From Spirometra erinaceieuropaei (taxonomy: Eukaryota > Platyhelminthes > Cestoda > Diphyllobothriidea > Diphyllobothriidae), in contig CACRXP010000420.1 in assembly GCA_902702965.1 (NCBI GenBank), positions 473,250 to 537,249 of the forward strand: a DNA stretch of 64,000 nucleotides, in the 5' to 3' direction. The stretch's first letter is position 1; the number at the start of each line of letters is the position of its first letter. This document shows positions 10,412 through 23,336 of the stretch, in pieces. The translations under genes and the position numbers were made by a program. The notes beneath the pieces were generated by a model, which was not told the origin of the DNA, searched no databases, and saw nothing but the letters and a program-made list of their open reading frames with translations.

Positions 10412-10815
10412 GTTTTTACAACTGCCACTGATTTAAGCCGATTTCAGAAGAGCAGACTGAATGTACTCTTACCAAAATTCCAAAAATGCTAAGCGCGTAT
10501 ATTGCTGGTAACGCCTTTGATATGGCAATATAGCAATATCGATATTGCATATTTCGTATAAGGACATTATTAATTGAGGGGATTGCGACACTCTTCTCAA
10601 CTTCGATAAAAACCTGGGCTGAATTAGGACAAGAACTAATACCTGCTGCGTATCTAGTCATTATGCAGATTAAGCAATTAGGAGACGCGGAACGCGTTTG
10701 CGAGCGTGATTGTAAAAAAAAACCAGACGTAACTCCCAATGCATCATGTGCTTATGGCTGCATCACATGTCAGCAGATTCCAACGCTTGTACTGGATATA
10801 TTGCAGGAGAATGCA
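10412..10815. repeat. dispersed repeat, copy 2 (partner 401-815)
   Basis: Collinear with 401-815, including CAATGCATCATGTGCTTATGG near the right end. The open frames over it (10416-10739 minus, 10663-10866 plus) are not conserved in the partner and are not taken as genes. Confidence 0.7.
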
Positions 10816-11295
10816 TTTGCAACATCCCAAATATTCATGAGTTTCAAACGAAAGATTGACATTTAATGGGTGTCCCACGATGGCGAACTCGAAAACCAAA
10901 AGTCATTGCAGCCCTGTGAAAGACATAATTTCAATGTCATAATCGAAGCTCTTTAAGTGTTAACGTTTCTAAGGGAGTCAAAAATCTGAGAAGTCCCTAT
11001 AAAAATCCACGCTGCTATCTACACTGTTGTCTACATCCCAGCCTTATCAGTCTCGCATAGCTGTCAAGGCCAAAAGATGTGCGTCGTGTTTTAAGTAAGT
11101 CCACAAAAAAGAAAGCTTGTCCTTAAGTTGATAGCTGGTTTGACCGAATTTCATTTAACGTTTCCACAGTGATATACGCATTTCTGCCTTTAAAAGGCGA
11201 CGACCCAGACTAAATGCGGGTCTGCGTCTCACCTCTGTGGGCTCTAACAATTGCGTGCTATGCCGTGATTCAGCAAACCATTACCCTTGCAGCCT
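10816..11295. other. unassigned sequence
   Basis: No gene, RNA or repeat recognised. Confidence 0.5.
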
Positions 11296-11299
11296 GGTG

Positions 11300-11680
11300 A
11301 ACACTAGCTGTTCTCCGCCACCTGGTTGCACGACGGTAGAACGGCTTGCGCTTCCACTATGTGCGCAGGTCGTGTGCGTGGTTCTGCTGTGACCTGTGTC
11401 AGTGTATCTTGTGGATTAAATGGCTGGTCAAGTGTTAGTTGTGTACTAGGGGATGCAGGGGTATTGGTGTTTGCGGGTCGAGCTGTTACAGCCACGCGCC
11501 CCCTCTCGCGCCTTCGGTCTTTTCGGTTGTGTGCCGACATCAGGCCCACAGGAAGGAGAAACGTGTGCGGTAGATACTACGCAAGTCTACTTTCATTGTA
11601 ATCTTATTCACACAAAAGCCAACGTGATTGCTCAATCGGGGTGTGGAGCACCCGACGACCATCGTTGCAGGTAGCGTTCA
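11300..11680 (+). repeat. R3 middle-repetitive family, copy
   Basis: A GC-rich copy of a family seen many times in the window. Its diagnostic part is the string GTGCGGTAGATACTACGCAAGTCTACT (11558-11584), followed by a CACACAAAAGCCAACGTG segment. That segment corresponds to CACGCGCAAGTCACCGTG in other copies (37970, 43268, 48395). Several frames on both strands are open only because of the base composition. Confidence 0.6.
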
Positions 11681-13904
11681 AACTCTCATATATTTCTGTG
11701 GCTGGAATATTTTCTCGAAAATGATAGGGCGTGTTTTAGCTGGACAAATCTTATCAGTGCCGAATGGTTTATATGCAAACGTCTTGATAGATGCGTAACA
11801 TTGTATTGAAGGCGAAATTTTAGATATGCTAATAAACCGTTGGTGCATTGATAATATATGGGGCAGCAGGCGTTAGCTTAAATCTACCAAGAATAGTTAT
11901 ACGGTTATTTACGCTAGCATTAAAATAATTCAAGCCATGCCGCGATAACTTAGACCTAATCAATGGCAGTAAGTTAACCCAGTGCGTGAACCCGATGTTT
12001 ATGTGAATAAATAACAATAATGAGAAAATATAAAACAGGAAGAAAAAATATTATGAGATTGTTACGTTGTCTAATAATACCAAGTTTTATAGAAAGGCGG
12101 AACATCCCGAAGTAGTCAAAATAATTTTATTTTTTTAACGATCTGTTCTATATGTTTTAACCTCCTGTCCATGTAAATCACTACGTAAAAACGTCAGCGT
12201 AATAGCCTTTACTGAAGGTTCGTTAAATCAATTTAGAATTTGGCTGCATGACAAGTAAGAAAAACCCTTAGAAACAATGTTTTTGAATTTAGAATATGGT
12301 TAAGAATTTCGGCCAGTAATTCATAAGACAACGCATCAGTTGTAATTGCTTGCTTCAATGGGTCAACGTTTTGACAAACAAAATATTTTGATAAGAAAAA
12401 TCAAATGCTCTTTACCTGAAAGCTGAGATTTTAAATTTATTGCATATGTCACATCCAGTTTGCTTGTACTAACTTCCGCAAATGCGTACTATCGCAGGGG
12501 AATACCCCAAGAACAAGCTGTCTGGGCAATACTTTAATATTAATATCACCCTTTATAGTGTAGTTATGACCTCTACATGTGATCTTTCCGAAGGAAGACA
12601 TGACAAAATAAATTTTTATGTAACCAGCAGGGTGAGAAAAAAAGATCGGTGATAAAATGGTTAGCGTTTTGCGGGAAGATACATTAAAGTATGGAATGGG
12701 CCAGTGTCCTGCTTGACACTCTTTTGAAAATGATAAAGTATGATGGGGGATGAAGATGCACTGTACATGAGCACTTAGTCCTACGGCGAACTTGTGGGGT
12801 ACCCCAAGCACATTTTCTCTAGAAATAACTAGTGTAAATGTTATTCGAGTTCTGGTAAAGCAATATCGAACGCACAATTTAAATTATCGCAATCTGCTAC
12901 TTGTTGTATGCCAGTAGTTATAATGCTTGAACTATATTGATTTTAACTGTGTAGAAAAGAGATATTCAAACGCTATCCTGCCTATTTTGTTTGAATTGCA
13001 GAATGATTTTATGCTCCAAAGATCAAGAGGAATCATTTGGACAGACCCATTTGCCCGACAACTCAACTTAAACAATTTCAGATAGAAGGCAGTGCGTGCT
13101 GTTTAGCATAGTTAAATTGATTGTCAGAGACATTTACGTTGCTGGACGAAATCTATTCCTTTGGGCTGTTAAACATGCGAAATTTCGATTTTGTGATTGA
13201 AGGGTGAACTGGTTTCTCTGGCGAACCTCAAAACATAATTTCTTAAGGATTTACAGAGTTTCCGAGTAATCTTCGTAGATTACTCCTGAGACTGACTTCC
13301 GTTTTTGTAAGAAATAAATGCTTATTTAGAAACGCACGACTCCCCAAATTGACGTCATTTTCGAGATATAATCTTAAATGTCTGTGTGATACACTCATAA
13401 ACCCCGATTGGATCTGACCAGTTAAAGCTGAAAATTGGTTTGCAATCGTGGTCAAAATAAATCGATCTTAGGACAGATAGGAACACGTTTAAACTCGCTT
13501 AACACTTAGCACAGAGGTGTTACCACTGGGTTTGTAGCTGGCGTACTTTTCCATACACGACAAAACTCCACAAATGTTGCGGTAAGACACATGCACAATC
13601 TTTTCCTAAGCCCCAGAATATTAATCCATTTTCGTATTTCGTATTACGATGAAAGTGTCTTTCGCCGCAGGAGGCACCCTGGTCGTTTCGTTGTTAGGTA
13701 AATGACCGAAAGATAGCCAACGGCCCCAACTCTGACGGCAGAAAATAAAAAGCTTTCCCACCTCTATGCGCGGAGTGAACTTCTAAAAAGGCGCCTAGGT
13801 AAAGCTGTATCACGCCCTTCCCGGCAGGCGACGCCCATGTACATTTCTTCGCTAGTCTCCTCCTATGCGAACATTCTGCCAGCCCAGACCACCTCTATGT
13901 GTGT
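11681..13904. other. unassigned AT-rich sequence
   Basis: More than 2 kb without a recognisable gene. The largest frame (12449-12877 minus, 142 codons) has no signal peptide, motif or partner elsewhere. I see no splice-bounded exon that I could defend. Confidence 0.45.
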
Positions 13905-14440
13905 TTAATCCTTCTCCAGCTCCTGTGGGGCGGAATTCATTGGTCGTACGAGTGGACGATTGTCCAAAAGTATAAGAGGGCACCTGCGAACATGGTTAGC
14001 AAAGGGCCGAAAAAGAACGTTAGCAGCTCTATCCCCCCGCACATGATAGAACATATCACTGTGTAGATGTCAAAAAATCCTTCCGAGTGATTCACAAGGT
14101 TCAGAAAAGTTATCCAAGATCATTTGGGGAACATCTGCTGGTAACGGCAAAGGCGGATACAATCAGCCTACAGGAGCAGATCTTATGCGAACAGAGGAAA
14201 ATTATACAGGTCTCACAGTTGCCATAGGCTAAAGCCACCAATTAAGCCACATGCATAAAAATCACGTCCCAGCGCCCACCCTCTACCTCCACCTGACAAT
14301 GACGACAATTTGTTTTTTACTTAACCCACCCACCCCACCTCACTTAAATCGATATTACAAAAAAAATTAAAATTGCCCGCGTCTTCTTATTATCCATTTC
14401 AATAGGATTATAAATGTACAGGCCTGAAATCTAACGCGTG
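13905..14440 (+). pseudogene. PLE lineage 2 GIY-YIG endonuclease relic with 3' tail
   Basis: The stretch from AGCTCCTGTGGGGCGGAATT (13918) translates in pieces to an SSCGAEFIGRTSGRLSK-like segment. This corresponds to the Cys-rich lead-in and the YIG half of a GIY-YIG nuclease. It is followed by VDVKKSFRVIHKV-like and LLVTAKADTI-like segments in other frames. From about 14240 it matches the 3' tail at 62640 (AAAGCCACC-A-CCACATGCAT and, near 14410, TATAAATGTACAGGCCTGAA). Stops and frameshifts are frequent, so it is dead. Confidence 0.7.
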
Positions 14441-15045
14441 ATCGCCAAATTGTCTTTTAATATTCAAACAAAGAAACTGCGGTCGTCCGCGTCTCGTTCC
14501 TCTCCGTCGCCTTGTCACGCTGCCCTTCTATCCGCCTCACGCTTCCTGTCGATTGACTTCTGGGTGCCGCACGAGGTTTGTCACTAGCCTCACGACGGCT
14601 TAAAGCCAATCAACTCTGCCCTTTCTCTGATTGGCTGGCGGACATTGAGACTCAACGGAAGGCCCACACACGGATGCTAATCAGTTCAACGGCGGACACA
14701 AAACGACTTGCCTGGATAGAGTTTACGGCCACTGCTTGCCAGTGGTGATCAGATTACAACCCCACTTAAGTAATTTTTTCGAATAAACATTTCATTATTT
14801 AGAACATATACTGCAACTTGAGGTAGCCTGTGGACCATGTCATATGCCGAATTCTGTTGAAGATAGTTTTTTTGTGTGGAAAAGCACGTATGCCGAATGG
14901 CACGCAGAATTCAGGAAGACACATAAAATAAATATTCTTTGTCAAAAATCCTACCGTATGTCAAAATAAAACGAGGAATGTGAACAAAATAGTATAAGAA
15001 AATAATAAAAATAATTTCAAAAAAATTGAATTTCGACTAAAGAGC
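14441..15045. other. unassigned sequence, GC-richer first half
   Basis: From 14480 to 14770 the sequence is GC-richer and resembles PLE-tail or R3 material, without enough similarity to name it. After 14770 it is AT-rich with homopolymer A runs. No gene seen. Confidence 0.4.
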
Positions 15046-15049
15046 CGTT

Positions 15050-16110
15050 GGCTAGTTGAAATTAATTCAGGAAGGCAAGGGGAAGTCAACCAATTGGAAC
15101 GGTGAGTATTAAATGATGCTTGCAGTCACACGTAATTTTAGGGTACCTGTTGTAGTTTCCAGCTACGCTGGGGTCTACACCATACCGATAAGGATTATTA
15201 ATGTTTTGCAAATTTTCCCAATGGAAAACGCACGTCAATGTTTTGACTAAAACCTCATGTATTTGCCGCTGACTTTAAATATTGTTTGCCAAGTAGTGAG
15301 GACAATAGCGATTCCCTAACAAAACATTTATGTTGCGAGAAGGTAAGTAACGACAAGGGTGCATTGATAAACGGTTGAGTGGGAATATAGGCATAGAAGT
15401 ACAACCGTGGACGTAAGATTTATATGATCGCGGGAGTAAGGATCAGCATATTTTGGCTTTCTGTTTGCTAGTTAGTTCGTTGGCTTAACACACTCAACAT
15501 TCTTTGACAGAAGTTGTCGGTCGTCTAATGAAAATGCCGTAGGGTATCAAAAATGAGCCTTGTTGTCCCGCACGTCGGCGATCTTATACTACACCCCATG
15601 GGAGGTGTCGCGTCGTATTTCAGATCACGTCACATGATAATACTTGACCGTCACCTTGTCGCATCACTAATTTCCACCTATGTATGCCAGTCCAGATGAC
15701 CATCAATCAACTCTCGATGTTTTCACGGCCCTTTTTTCGTTCCAACTGCAAGTGCCAAGATTTTGGTGTGGGCGTATGTCGGTTCGGTAATTTAGAGAAG
15801 TAAGTGAACAGATGCTGGGCGTATTATGACGTCAGAAGCCGATTTTGATCTCTACTCGCGTGTCATCGTACATTTGGCAAGTTAGCAATAGAAGGTAATT
15901 ATTGTGAAATGAAGATCAGTGCAAGGAGGATCGAGCGTTTGCCAATTATATAACAATTACAGAACATCCCCATTGCAGCTCTAGCACTTGAATTACGACC
16001 GTTCTTGTGGCATGCCAACAGAAAGAGGTGTGCTTACCAGCGGAGGTTTGCTGTAGGTCTGATCTTTTGAACAATGTTTTTTCCTGCCCACCTCCAGAGA
16101 CTAGGAAATC
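15050..16110 (+). repeat. R5 middle-repetitive family, copy 1
   Basis: Collinear with 31540-32600, and partly with 16860-17330. Shared blocks include CACACGTAATTTTAG (15127), CAAGGGTGC (15354), and CCAACTGCAAGTGCCAA followed by TTGGTGTGGGCGTATGTCGG (15742). Also shared are GCCAATTATA-AACAATTACAGAACATC and GCCTGTGT near the end. The plus frame that is open for 160 codons in the 31540-32600 copy has several stops here, so conservation gives no support for coding. Confidence 0.75.
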
Positions 16111-16497
16111 ATGCGAAGAGCTGTTTTGCGGCTGCGCCTGTGTTATTTGAAGTGACTTGACTTATTCTGACAGGTTTTACGCCAGTAACCCTCGTGAAAT
16201 TTTGAATTTCTTATTTCCGCGTAAAGCATAACAACACAGGTGAAAGAGCATTTTGCTTTCAAAAAGACAAAAATGTGCTCAACTCTAAAGATTCTCATTT
16301 TTGAAGTCTGAGTCATCTTTTGTGTCATAACGACTAATAAACTTCGATCCTATTCCGTGTTTAAACGTACGTTTTTCGTTAGCGTAGTCGATCATACAAA
16401 CAAAAGTTTATTATTAGGCTGGCATTTTATATAGGCTGCATGGATGCAATACCACGTATGCGGTCCGTTAACCGCAAATACAATCGACAAGGACAAG

Positions 16498-16790
16498 AGA
16501 AATGGGAAGGATCATTTCTGGCTTATTAGCCGTCGTCAGACAGCCATACTGTCCAGTCAGTTATCATAAGGTATATAAAACGGCAGAAGGGACCCACTCA
16601 TCGTGTTACGGAAATCGCTCATTAAGTCATGCCTTGGGGCCCTCTCTCGAGCCTAACCAGCAGCAGCACATACGACCGTACTATAGGCAAAATAAGACTA
16701 TTAACAAAGATAGGAGTGACTGAAATGGTCATTTCGGGACTATCAGCCGTCGTCAGATAGCCATACTTTTCTAGTATGGGAAAGGGTTTT
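16498..16790 (+). repeat. tRNA-Arg-like SINE (SINE1) fragments
   Basis: Body parts of a SINE family occur here twice. The motif ATTTCTGGCTTATTAGCCGTCGTCAGAC (16514-16541) recurs diverged at 16730-16757. Between them lies the segment CTCTCTCGAGCCTAACCAGCAGC. The tRNA-like head is not recognisable here. Confidence 0.6.
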
Positions 16791-16859
16791 TACTGTCTCG
16801 TATAAAACCAAAAGGGACCTAAATGCCTTCTGCTGTTATATACGTACGTATTCCAACAC

Positions 16860-17330
16860 TCCAGCCGATGTGAGGTGTCGCGACGCCTTTTGCGTCACGC
16901 CTGAAGAAAGTATTTGATCGTCACCTTGACGTATCACTGATGTCTACCTACGTATGCCAATTCAAAGCACCGTTAATCAAATCTCCGCTGTTCTCATAAT
17001 CGGTGTTCTGTTCCAACTGCCAAGGCCAAAATTTCTGCTTGGGCGTCAGTCGGCTTGTTGATTTAGATCCGTTACTGGTCAGATGTTGGGCGTATAGTGA
17101 CGTCAAAATGAATTATGATCTCCAGTTTTATGGCTTCCTATCTTTTATGAGTGCGCGTCTGAAGCGGCTTATTCAATTAAGGAGGGTCAGTGCATGGAGT
17201 CTTGAGCGCATTAGCGGATGGATTTCAGGTCAAATATTCATATTAAAATTTGGAGTGTGCCTGAAAAGTCCCGTTTCGAAGGAGTAACTCCAAGTTTTCG
17301 CATTAATTTCCTCGGAAATTAAACAAGGCA
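16860..17330 (+). repeat. R5 middle-repetitive family, copy 2 (partial)
   Basis: Matches 15600-15960 and 32000-32360. It carries CACCTTGACGTATCACTGATGTCTACCTACGTATGCC, then CCAACTGCCAAGGCCAAAATTT and TGGGCGT. The plus frame 17003-17287 (94 codons) lies in the position that is open in copy 3, but its protein similarity is patchy. It is not taken as a gene. Confidence 0.65.
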
Positions 17331-17690
17331 AGTTGAAACTGGATTTCGTATACCAGAAAACACACGGGGAAAGCTGGGGACCCACTAACGAGCCGAACCC
17401 CTCACAGCTGCGTCAGGCCGCGGCATAAGATCGGCGAAACACGCGTGTCTGGGCTTTTAGCTGATACCTGTGTTGGTTGAACGGTAAATCATTGCACAGA
17501 TCTATACTACTGGCTGCCTGTTGGCGGTTTGCGAATATTAAGCGGTTTATTCCACAGTAGCTGATGGATCTCAGCTCAAATATTCATATTAAAATTTGGA
17601 GCGTGCCTGAAAAGGCCCGTTTCGAAAGAGTTACTCCGAGTTTGCGCGTTAATGTCTTCGGAAATTAAACAAGGAAAGTATTTAATATGT
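17205..17690. repeat. 120-base direct repeat, two copies
   Basis: Two copies, at about 17205-17330 and 17560-17685, share CAAATATTCATATTAAAATTTGGAG, GTGCCTGAAAAG-CCCGTTTCGAA and CGGAAATTAAACAAGG. The spacing is about 355 bases. The unit begins inside the right edge of the R5 copy, so a fragment of it was duplicated locally. Confidence 0.75.
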
Positions 17691-17844
17691 GTGTCAATAT
17701 CTTTCTTACGTTCACAATCCCATGCATCTTACATTAAACTATATCTTTTTACCCACTTTCATATCAGCTCACGTGAACTTCAAATGCTAGGCTTAAACCA
17801 TTGTCACTTTTGGTTTACGTAATTTGTGTGTATGATATTTCGGT

Positions 17845-18115
17845 AAGATGTGGTTATGTAGCCCCACCTGATGGACACAATATTGTTGTAGTTGGGATTA
17901 GGGGTTAGGGTAAGAGCAACTATGCCTCAACCACTGACAGTACAACCGCGCATTCCTATTAGATTTTCTTTTGCATACAACTGACCTTGTCGCCTGTGCG
18001 TTCCATGACCCCAACTGTAAATTCCATATTACCACCTCCCGTATTACAGGTGGCTGGGGTGTGTTTACTTCAGCTAGGACTACGTAACCACATCTGACCG
18101 AAATCTTATAAAGCC
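17845..18115. mobile_element. MITE with about 30-base terminal inverted repeats, copy A
   Basis: The left end reads TTTCGGTAAGATGTGGTTATGTAGCCCCACCTGA from about 17840. The right end, read in reverse, gives TTTCGGTCAGATGTGGTTACGTAG (to about 18113). The interior includes a degenerate telomere-like tract (GGGATTAGGGGTTAGGGTAAGAG at 17894-17916). A second copy in the opposite orientation is at 42391-42650. There are no coding frames. This is typical of a non-autonomous DNA transposon. Confidence 0.75.
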
Positions 18116-18934
18116 GTGCGATGTCCTTTTGAATAGTATCGTACCTGTCTGCTTAATAATTCACCCCATTAGGCATAAAACATAAAGCAAATCCGTTGTA
18201 ACGTTTTGCGATCTCTAAACGATATCGTCTGTGTACCTAAATAGGTGTACACGTTTTCTTACAAGAAAGTATGAATTTTGCCCATCTAAAAGGTCCGTTA
18301 AACTGAGTGTGGGAGGATGAATTAATGCGGCGGTAGATTATTTAATGTCTCTTGAAAAACCACACGGAATGTAGAACGAGACCTGCTCTTCTATACTTCA
18401 GCGTTCTGCAGTAAACAGGATCATTCCTAGAGTCCGCGATTCCCTTGCTTATATTCATGAATGTTTGTTTAGACACAGATGTTTTGTCCGAGTATGGAAA
18501 CTATGAACAAATTAGAAGAGTTCCAATGGGATCACTCACACCATGTCGAGGTATCAATGTAACAAATGAGATCCTGCGCTATCTCATTACTTAGGCTTAA
18601 GTTGTAGCTGCGATGTGATGAAAGCCCAGGTTTTGTCGTCAAAAGGACCAATTAGAACAGCTTTATCTCCGAAGCTTAAATTCACACCCAAGAAAGCAGT
18701 TGACAACAAACTCCCCTTTCGCGATGCTTTTGTACAGCGAAGAACTGGCGGAAAATTATGCCCACATCTTTTGTATCAAGAAAGGTATACGAATGTTAAG
18801 CTGAATTGCAAGAGCAGTCTGCTTCATCAAGCAAAAGCACATTATTATAACGAAACGTACTTGCGAAGTTCAGCTAAATTGCCTGCTTGAATTAGTTTAC
18901 CTTGGAGATTTCATATGCCGGTGCATATTGCGTC
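18116..18934. other. unassigned sequence
   Basis: No gene or repeat recognised. The plus frame 18615-18890 (91 codons, Lys-rich) has no motif and no partner. Confidence 0.45.
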
Positions 18935-19985
18935 CACTGTGCCTGGACGCCTGCATCTATTTCATTATGTCTCATCTATGAAAAGCTTTCACCATTTGGA
19001 ATTGGCACGCGTATGACGCCTCAATCATCATTTAGTCGCACTGCGTCATCCCTGTCTGGTTTCATCATGTTTCGACACCCACTACTAAATTGGTAAACGG
19101 TAGTGGCAATCAATTAGGGATTCGTAGAGTACTTTCATGCTGACATTTGCCCCCTACAATAGGCCAGGAGGGACCTGAGGTGGACTAAAACTTGGGCTAT
19201 ATCAGTTTCCGGTCCGAGTCGTTGTGCTGGCCACTCGTGTCCCGGGTAATGTAGTTGCACACCTAGGCGCATGCACGTGCCACGCCAGTCGCCTGCGTCT
19301 GATTCTGTCCCGGTTTCTTAATGTTGACTTGAAATGGAACGGCATGGTGATGGTTATTCCCCTCATCTTGCTACAGAGCACACCGTGAACAAAGTCGATT
19401 ACGACGGTTAGGGCAGTATATCGGAAACTCCCCTTCGCGGGGATTCTATTTTCTGCTGTTCTGCATTTACTGTGCGGACTGTGTCTCCAGCCCTACATCA
19501 AACACCATCCATGTAAAGATTTCACCATTAAGAATTGCCACACGCGTTAAACCTTAGTCATGAAATAATCATTATACGCTGCATCATCGCTGGCCTCTTC
19601 ATTATGTTTCGAGACACTCTACTAAATATTTAAACGCCAGCAACAATCAATCGCAGACTCGTATAGTAATTCTACGTTGAAATGTGCCCCTTATAACAGG
19701 CCAGGACAGGGTTGCACTAAGCCAAGAATGGGACCAGATCAGGGTCTGGCCCGCGTTACTGTTCTGCTCGCTCGTACGTCGGGCGGTGTAGTTGCACACC
19801 TAGGTGCATGCAAAGGCCGCGCCAGCGAACTGCGTCTGCTCCTTCCTTCGGGTTCTTGATTCGGTCTTGCCATCGTGCACAGAAGGTTCAGGGAAGAAGA
19901 CAGTGTGGTAGGCGCAGTATAAGTTACTCCGTCCGTCCTTACGCGGAGCACAGTGCGACCAACGTCGATTACGATGATTGAACCG
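18935..19985 (+). repeat. tandem duplication, unit about 550 bases, carrying an R3-type segment
   Basis: The units 18935-19410 and 19485-19985 are collinear. Shared pieces are AAGATTTCACCATT/AAAGCTTTCACCATT, ATCATGTTTCGA-ACAC, CCCC-TA-AATAGGCCAGGA, GTAGTTGCACACCTAGG-GCATGCA and GTCGATTACGA. The GTTGCACACCTAGGTGCATG part (19792-19811) also resembles the left part of R3 (compare 52197-52400 in reverse and 59850-59960). The divergence is marked. Confidence 0.7.
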
Positions 19986-20794
19986 CCGTATGCCTAAATG
20001 CACGTAAGCATTTTAAATATTCCCGTGAAGTTTACCGCTCTATTCGTATTAATCAAAAATTTGTACACGTGAGCGCATTGTCGTGATGAGCAGACAAATT
20101 TAGTGCCTATAAAGTTTATGTATGCTTGTGTTGGATCGGAAAAGATCGTACATTTTTGCAACTGTATCACAGTCACTACCTGTGACCAAATAATCGACAT
20201 CCCAAAACACGTCAGCTACCCAAAATATATTATGGTCGCCCGGCATTCATCTTGTATTTGTCATACTTACTCTCCCGCAGGCAACTCTCTAAGACATTAG
20301 TTAATTCCGTATTACCAACGGAGGTTGAAAAACGATATTTTTGAAATGTCCATGTCTGCAAAAAAGGATTATCGGCTGTGTTTCTGCACTGCGATCTTGC
20401 TAAAACACATGAAGGCGTCTGTCAAATATTCATGCAATCCATCTGTGTTGAACTTCTTTGAAGTATTAAAAAACATTTTAGGCGGTATGTCACAATGTGC
20501 GGTCAGGCATTTCGTGCTTTAAACGTATGGTTGATTTGTGCCTAGGGTTTCGTCGATGAATTCATAGAGGCATGTCCAAATCATTAATGGCATAAGTCAT
20601 TCTGAGTGGCGTGTCAAGTGTTTGAGCGCAGAGTTTGTTATTTTGATGTTTCAAATATTTTAAATATATCGAAAGGCATACTGTACTTGCCCATTAACCT
20701 CGAAAGACACAACATGTCCTCAAATACAGAAGACTGATTGGCGAGCAAACGTTTACTTTTTGGAGTTGGAATTGCAAACAGAGTGGAGGCAACT
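19986..20794. other. unassigned sequence
   Basis: AT-rich with short frames only. Nothing recognised. Confidence 0.5.
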
Positions 20795-20877
20795 ATTAGG
20801 CGTTAGGTAATAAAACCGAAAGACCCGCTACCATGACAAGAAACTTGTGTAGTCGTTTATCGGATCTGGTGTAGTAC

Positions 20878-21400
20878 CGGACAAAGCAACTTCGTCGGGG
20901 AAACCGGAAGACAGCTCCGAAAGCGAATGGCCGAACACGCTGCAGCGGTGCGGAGAAATGACGCCAGATCTCAAGATGCGGCTCATTCGACGAGATTCGG
21001 CCACACCTTTAAATTCGACGAGGCCGAAATTCTCGCAAGATGTAACAACCGCGTAAGCCGGCTGCTGCTTGGGTCATGGTTTACTGTCCTCCAGGCCATT
21101 AAAAAAGCAACGACCTTTCCCTTCCACATTTGTTGCTGAGGCTTTGCCTAGACGGAATAATTAGCCATCTGGGGAGTGAATAAGTGAACACTTTTCCCAA
21201 CTCTAGGGTCGGTGTGTCCAATGGTCGGGCAATCATCACATCAAGATCTAACCCAAGCGATAAAATTTTAGCAATCAATGACGCGACTTTCGGCAATCAA
21301 ATAGTTTGCACATCAAGTGCAACGATCCAGATGCAAGGCAGAGAAGTGATTGTTGAAAGGCATGCGGTTGCACAACGACCACATCCTATAAATATTGCTT
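20878..21400 (+). pseudogene. PLE lineage 1 GIY-YIG endonuclease relic
   Basis: The plus-strand frame from about 20880 translates to a segment resembling the Penelope-like GIY-YIG endonuclease. An F-V-G-E-T (YIG-half) motif is followed by R..RMAEHAAAVRRNDA, then HSTRFGHTFKFDEAEILA and N-RVSRLLL-SWF. The open part runs 20927-21139. Beyond it the C-terminal extension is present but broken by stops (the LIGHLGS-like, NTFPNSRVGVSNGRAIIT and VGHQ-like pieces lie in shifted frames). The GIY half and everything upstream are missing. It is an old, dead 5'-truncated copy inside the segmental duplication. Confidence 0.8.
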
Positions 21401-23305
21401 AAATTCATAATACAATGTCTGCTCTCCTTGTACAAAACTTATATGCGTTACCCGCATACACAAATAGCATTGACCCACGCCGGTCATCTAGTACATCCGC
21501 TTACTTACAAGGCCAAAGCAATATAACGAAACGCTTAAACAAGGAAGTGGATTTGAGTTTTATTATTGCTTTTTAAGCACAGAACGACACTAAATTCGCA
21601 AATCAGAAAAGAGTATCCGTATTGTTCTGACTCCATTTGCTATAAACGGAATAAACATAGAATTTTAAATTGGACGAAGTTGATTTTCCTAAAGCATGCC
21701 AGTATTGGTCGTGCTTTCTATTTAAACATGCGTGGCCTTAGAGTTCTCTTTTTCATCAACAATCGGCCAGGCAAAATATGTGATAATACGTCATTGTTGA
21801 ATTCTGCCCAAACCGGTTAAATGTTTAAATGCGCGCTTACCTTTACAGGTGAGAAGACAGATGCTTATAATTTGCCTTATTATAAACAATCCAAATCGGA
21901 CCCTATCGGATGAAAGATGCCCAAGAATGACTACGGCAAAATTGTCAAGAATGTATTCAGAAAGATGTGCTGTGTTGCCTGACGTCGTCGGCGTTATCTA
22001 CTCTACGCCATTAGCAGGTTTCCTACTCTCTCACTGCCAGCGCGCGACACCGCATCTTGCAGGCCCCCAACCGAACAACCAGCCGGAAGTAAACCGCGCA
22101 GACAAGTACTCATTGTCTCCATCTTAAGCCTTGGAATCAACCCACATAATGATGATAACTACCACAATCACATTTTACCAAACTGGTTAATAGGATCTTT
22201 TGCATATACGCTCCTCATTTATACGATACGTTGCTTGTCGCATAGAGAAGTAAACATATTCTTGGAATTGTCATTGCAATTGTCCGCAGAAAGACTTCGA
22301 AAGTAGAAATTTACCTAACTTTCTATGCCGGAATTTAAGTCCCCAGACTAGGATGCCGTGTCGTCACATTGTCGCAGCCCTGCTCAGTTCTAAAGTCGCT
22401 GGCAAATCCTAAGCCGCAAAATTCATCTCACACATTTTCAGACAACCCGAACCTTATTGCTCTGTCTTAGTCTCCGATAATTGGCATATTGCTGGCTCTG
22501 AAAGTCCAGCCTGGTACAAGAAAGGTTCCTTCCTGCCAGACTCTCCAAAATAATGCCCTTCCAGATAACGTCTAGACAGATTAATTCATCCCAGTCCCTC
22601 CCTAATACCATGTCTGTGTTAAAATGTTTGGCGCAATATGATTAGCACTTAGTGGATTTGAGTTGGATAATCGTATTGTAGGCCATCTGCATTTGCATGT
22701 ATTTCTGTGGGGCATGGGCTTTCAGCGACTTCAGTCTGCTTGGCGGAGTCTGGAAGAAGCCTGTAAGTATGCAACAGCGGCAGTCGCCCGAATATCCTAG
22801 TGAGGTTCTGTATGATACCCTATTTACGAATAGCCAATCACAGCCGTCCTTAATCGACCAAATAAACCTAAGTCTTCTGACGCGTTCATACGCTAAGTCA
22901 ATACAGGAAGATTTGACTACGGAACACTGGACGCCGGGTGACTGACTACCGTCCGCATGTCTACATATCCTTTCAGCTGCCACTGCGTCCGCTCCGTGCG
23001 GTATAAAACATTTTTCCATACTGACGTCTGGTTTCCTCCTGCGAGGGAGCTGGCCTAGGGCCACTTCCTACAGACCGTTTAAGAGGAAACATTTATTGTG
23101 CATACAGGTCAAACGTGTTCCATCGTCCGCTGATATCTCAAAGAGATCAGACTGAAATTAGAAGACAGATTGGTATATTACGGGGTCGAGTTCGAGGTAG
23201 TCACTACGCCCAAACTGCCCTCCGATCAACTTTGCCCAGATGTGACAATTTTTCCCCTCATCGGTTCATTATGGTTTAGTTTCAAACTAATAATTGCAGG
23301 CATTG

Positions 23306-23311
23306 TTTATT
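23306..23311 (-). terminator. poly(A) signal AATAAA of mucin-like paralogue 2
   Basis: AATAAA on the minus strand lies about 26 bases past the TGA stop. This implies a very short 3' UTR. The signal is kept in the pseudogene at 6644-6960 but altered in paralogue 1. Confidence 0.6.
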
Positions 23312-23336
23312 TGGAAATGTGTTTTGAAAGATATCA

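Noticed and set aside
12449..12877. 142-codon minus frame
   Set aside because: Same reasons, in an AT-rich region without supporting signals.
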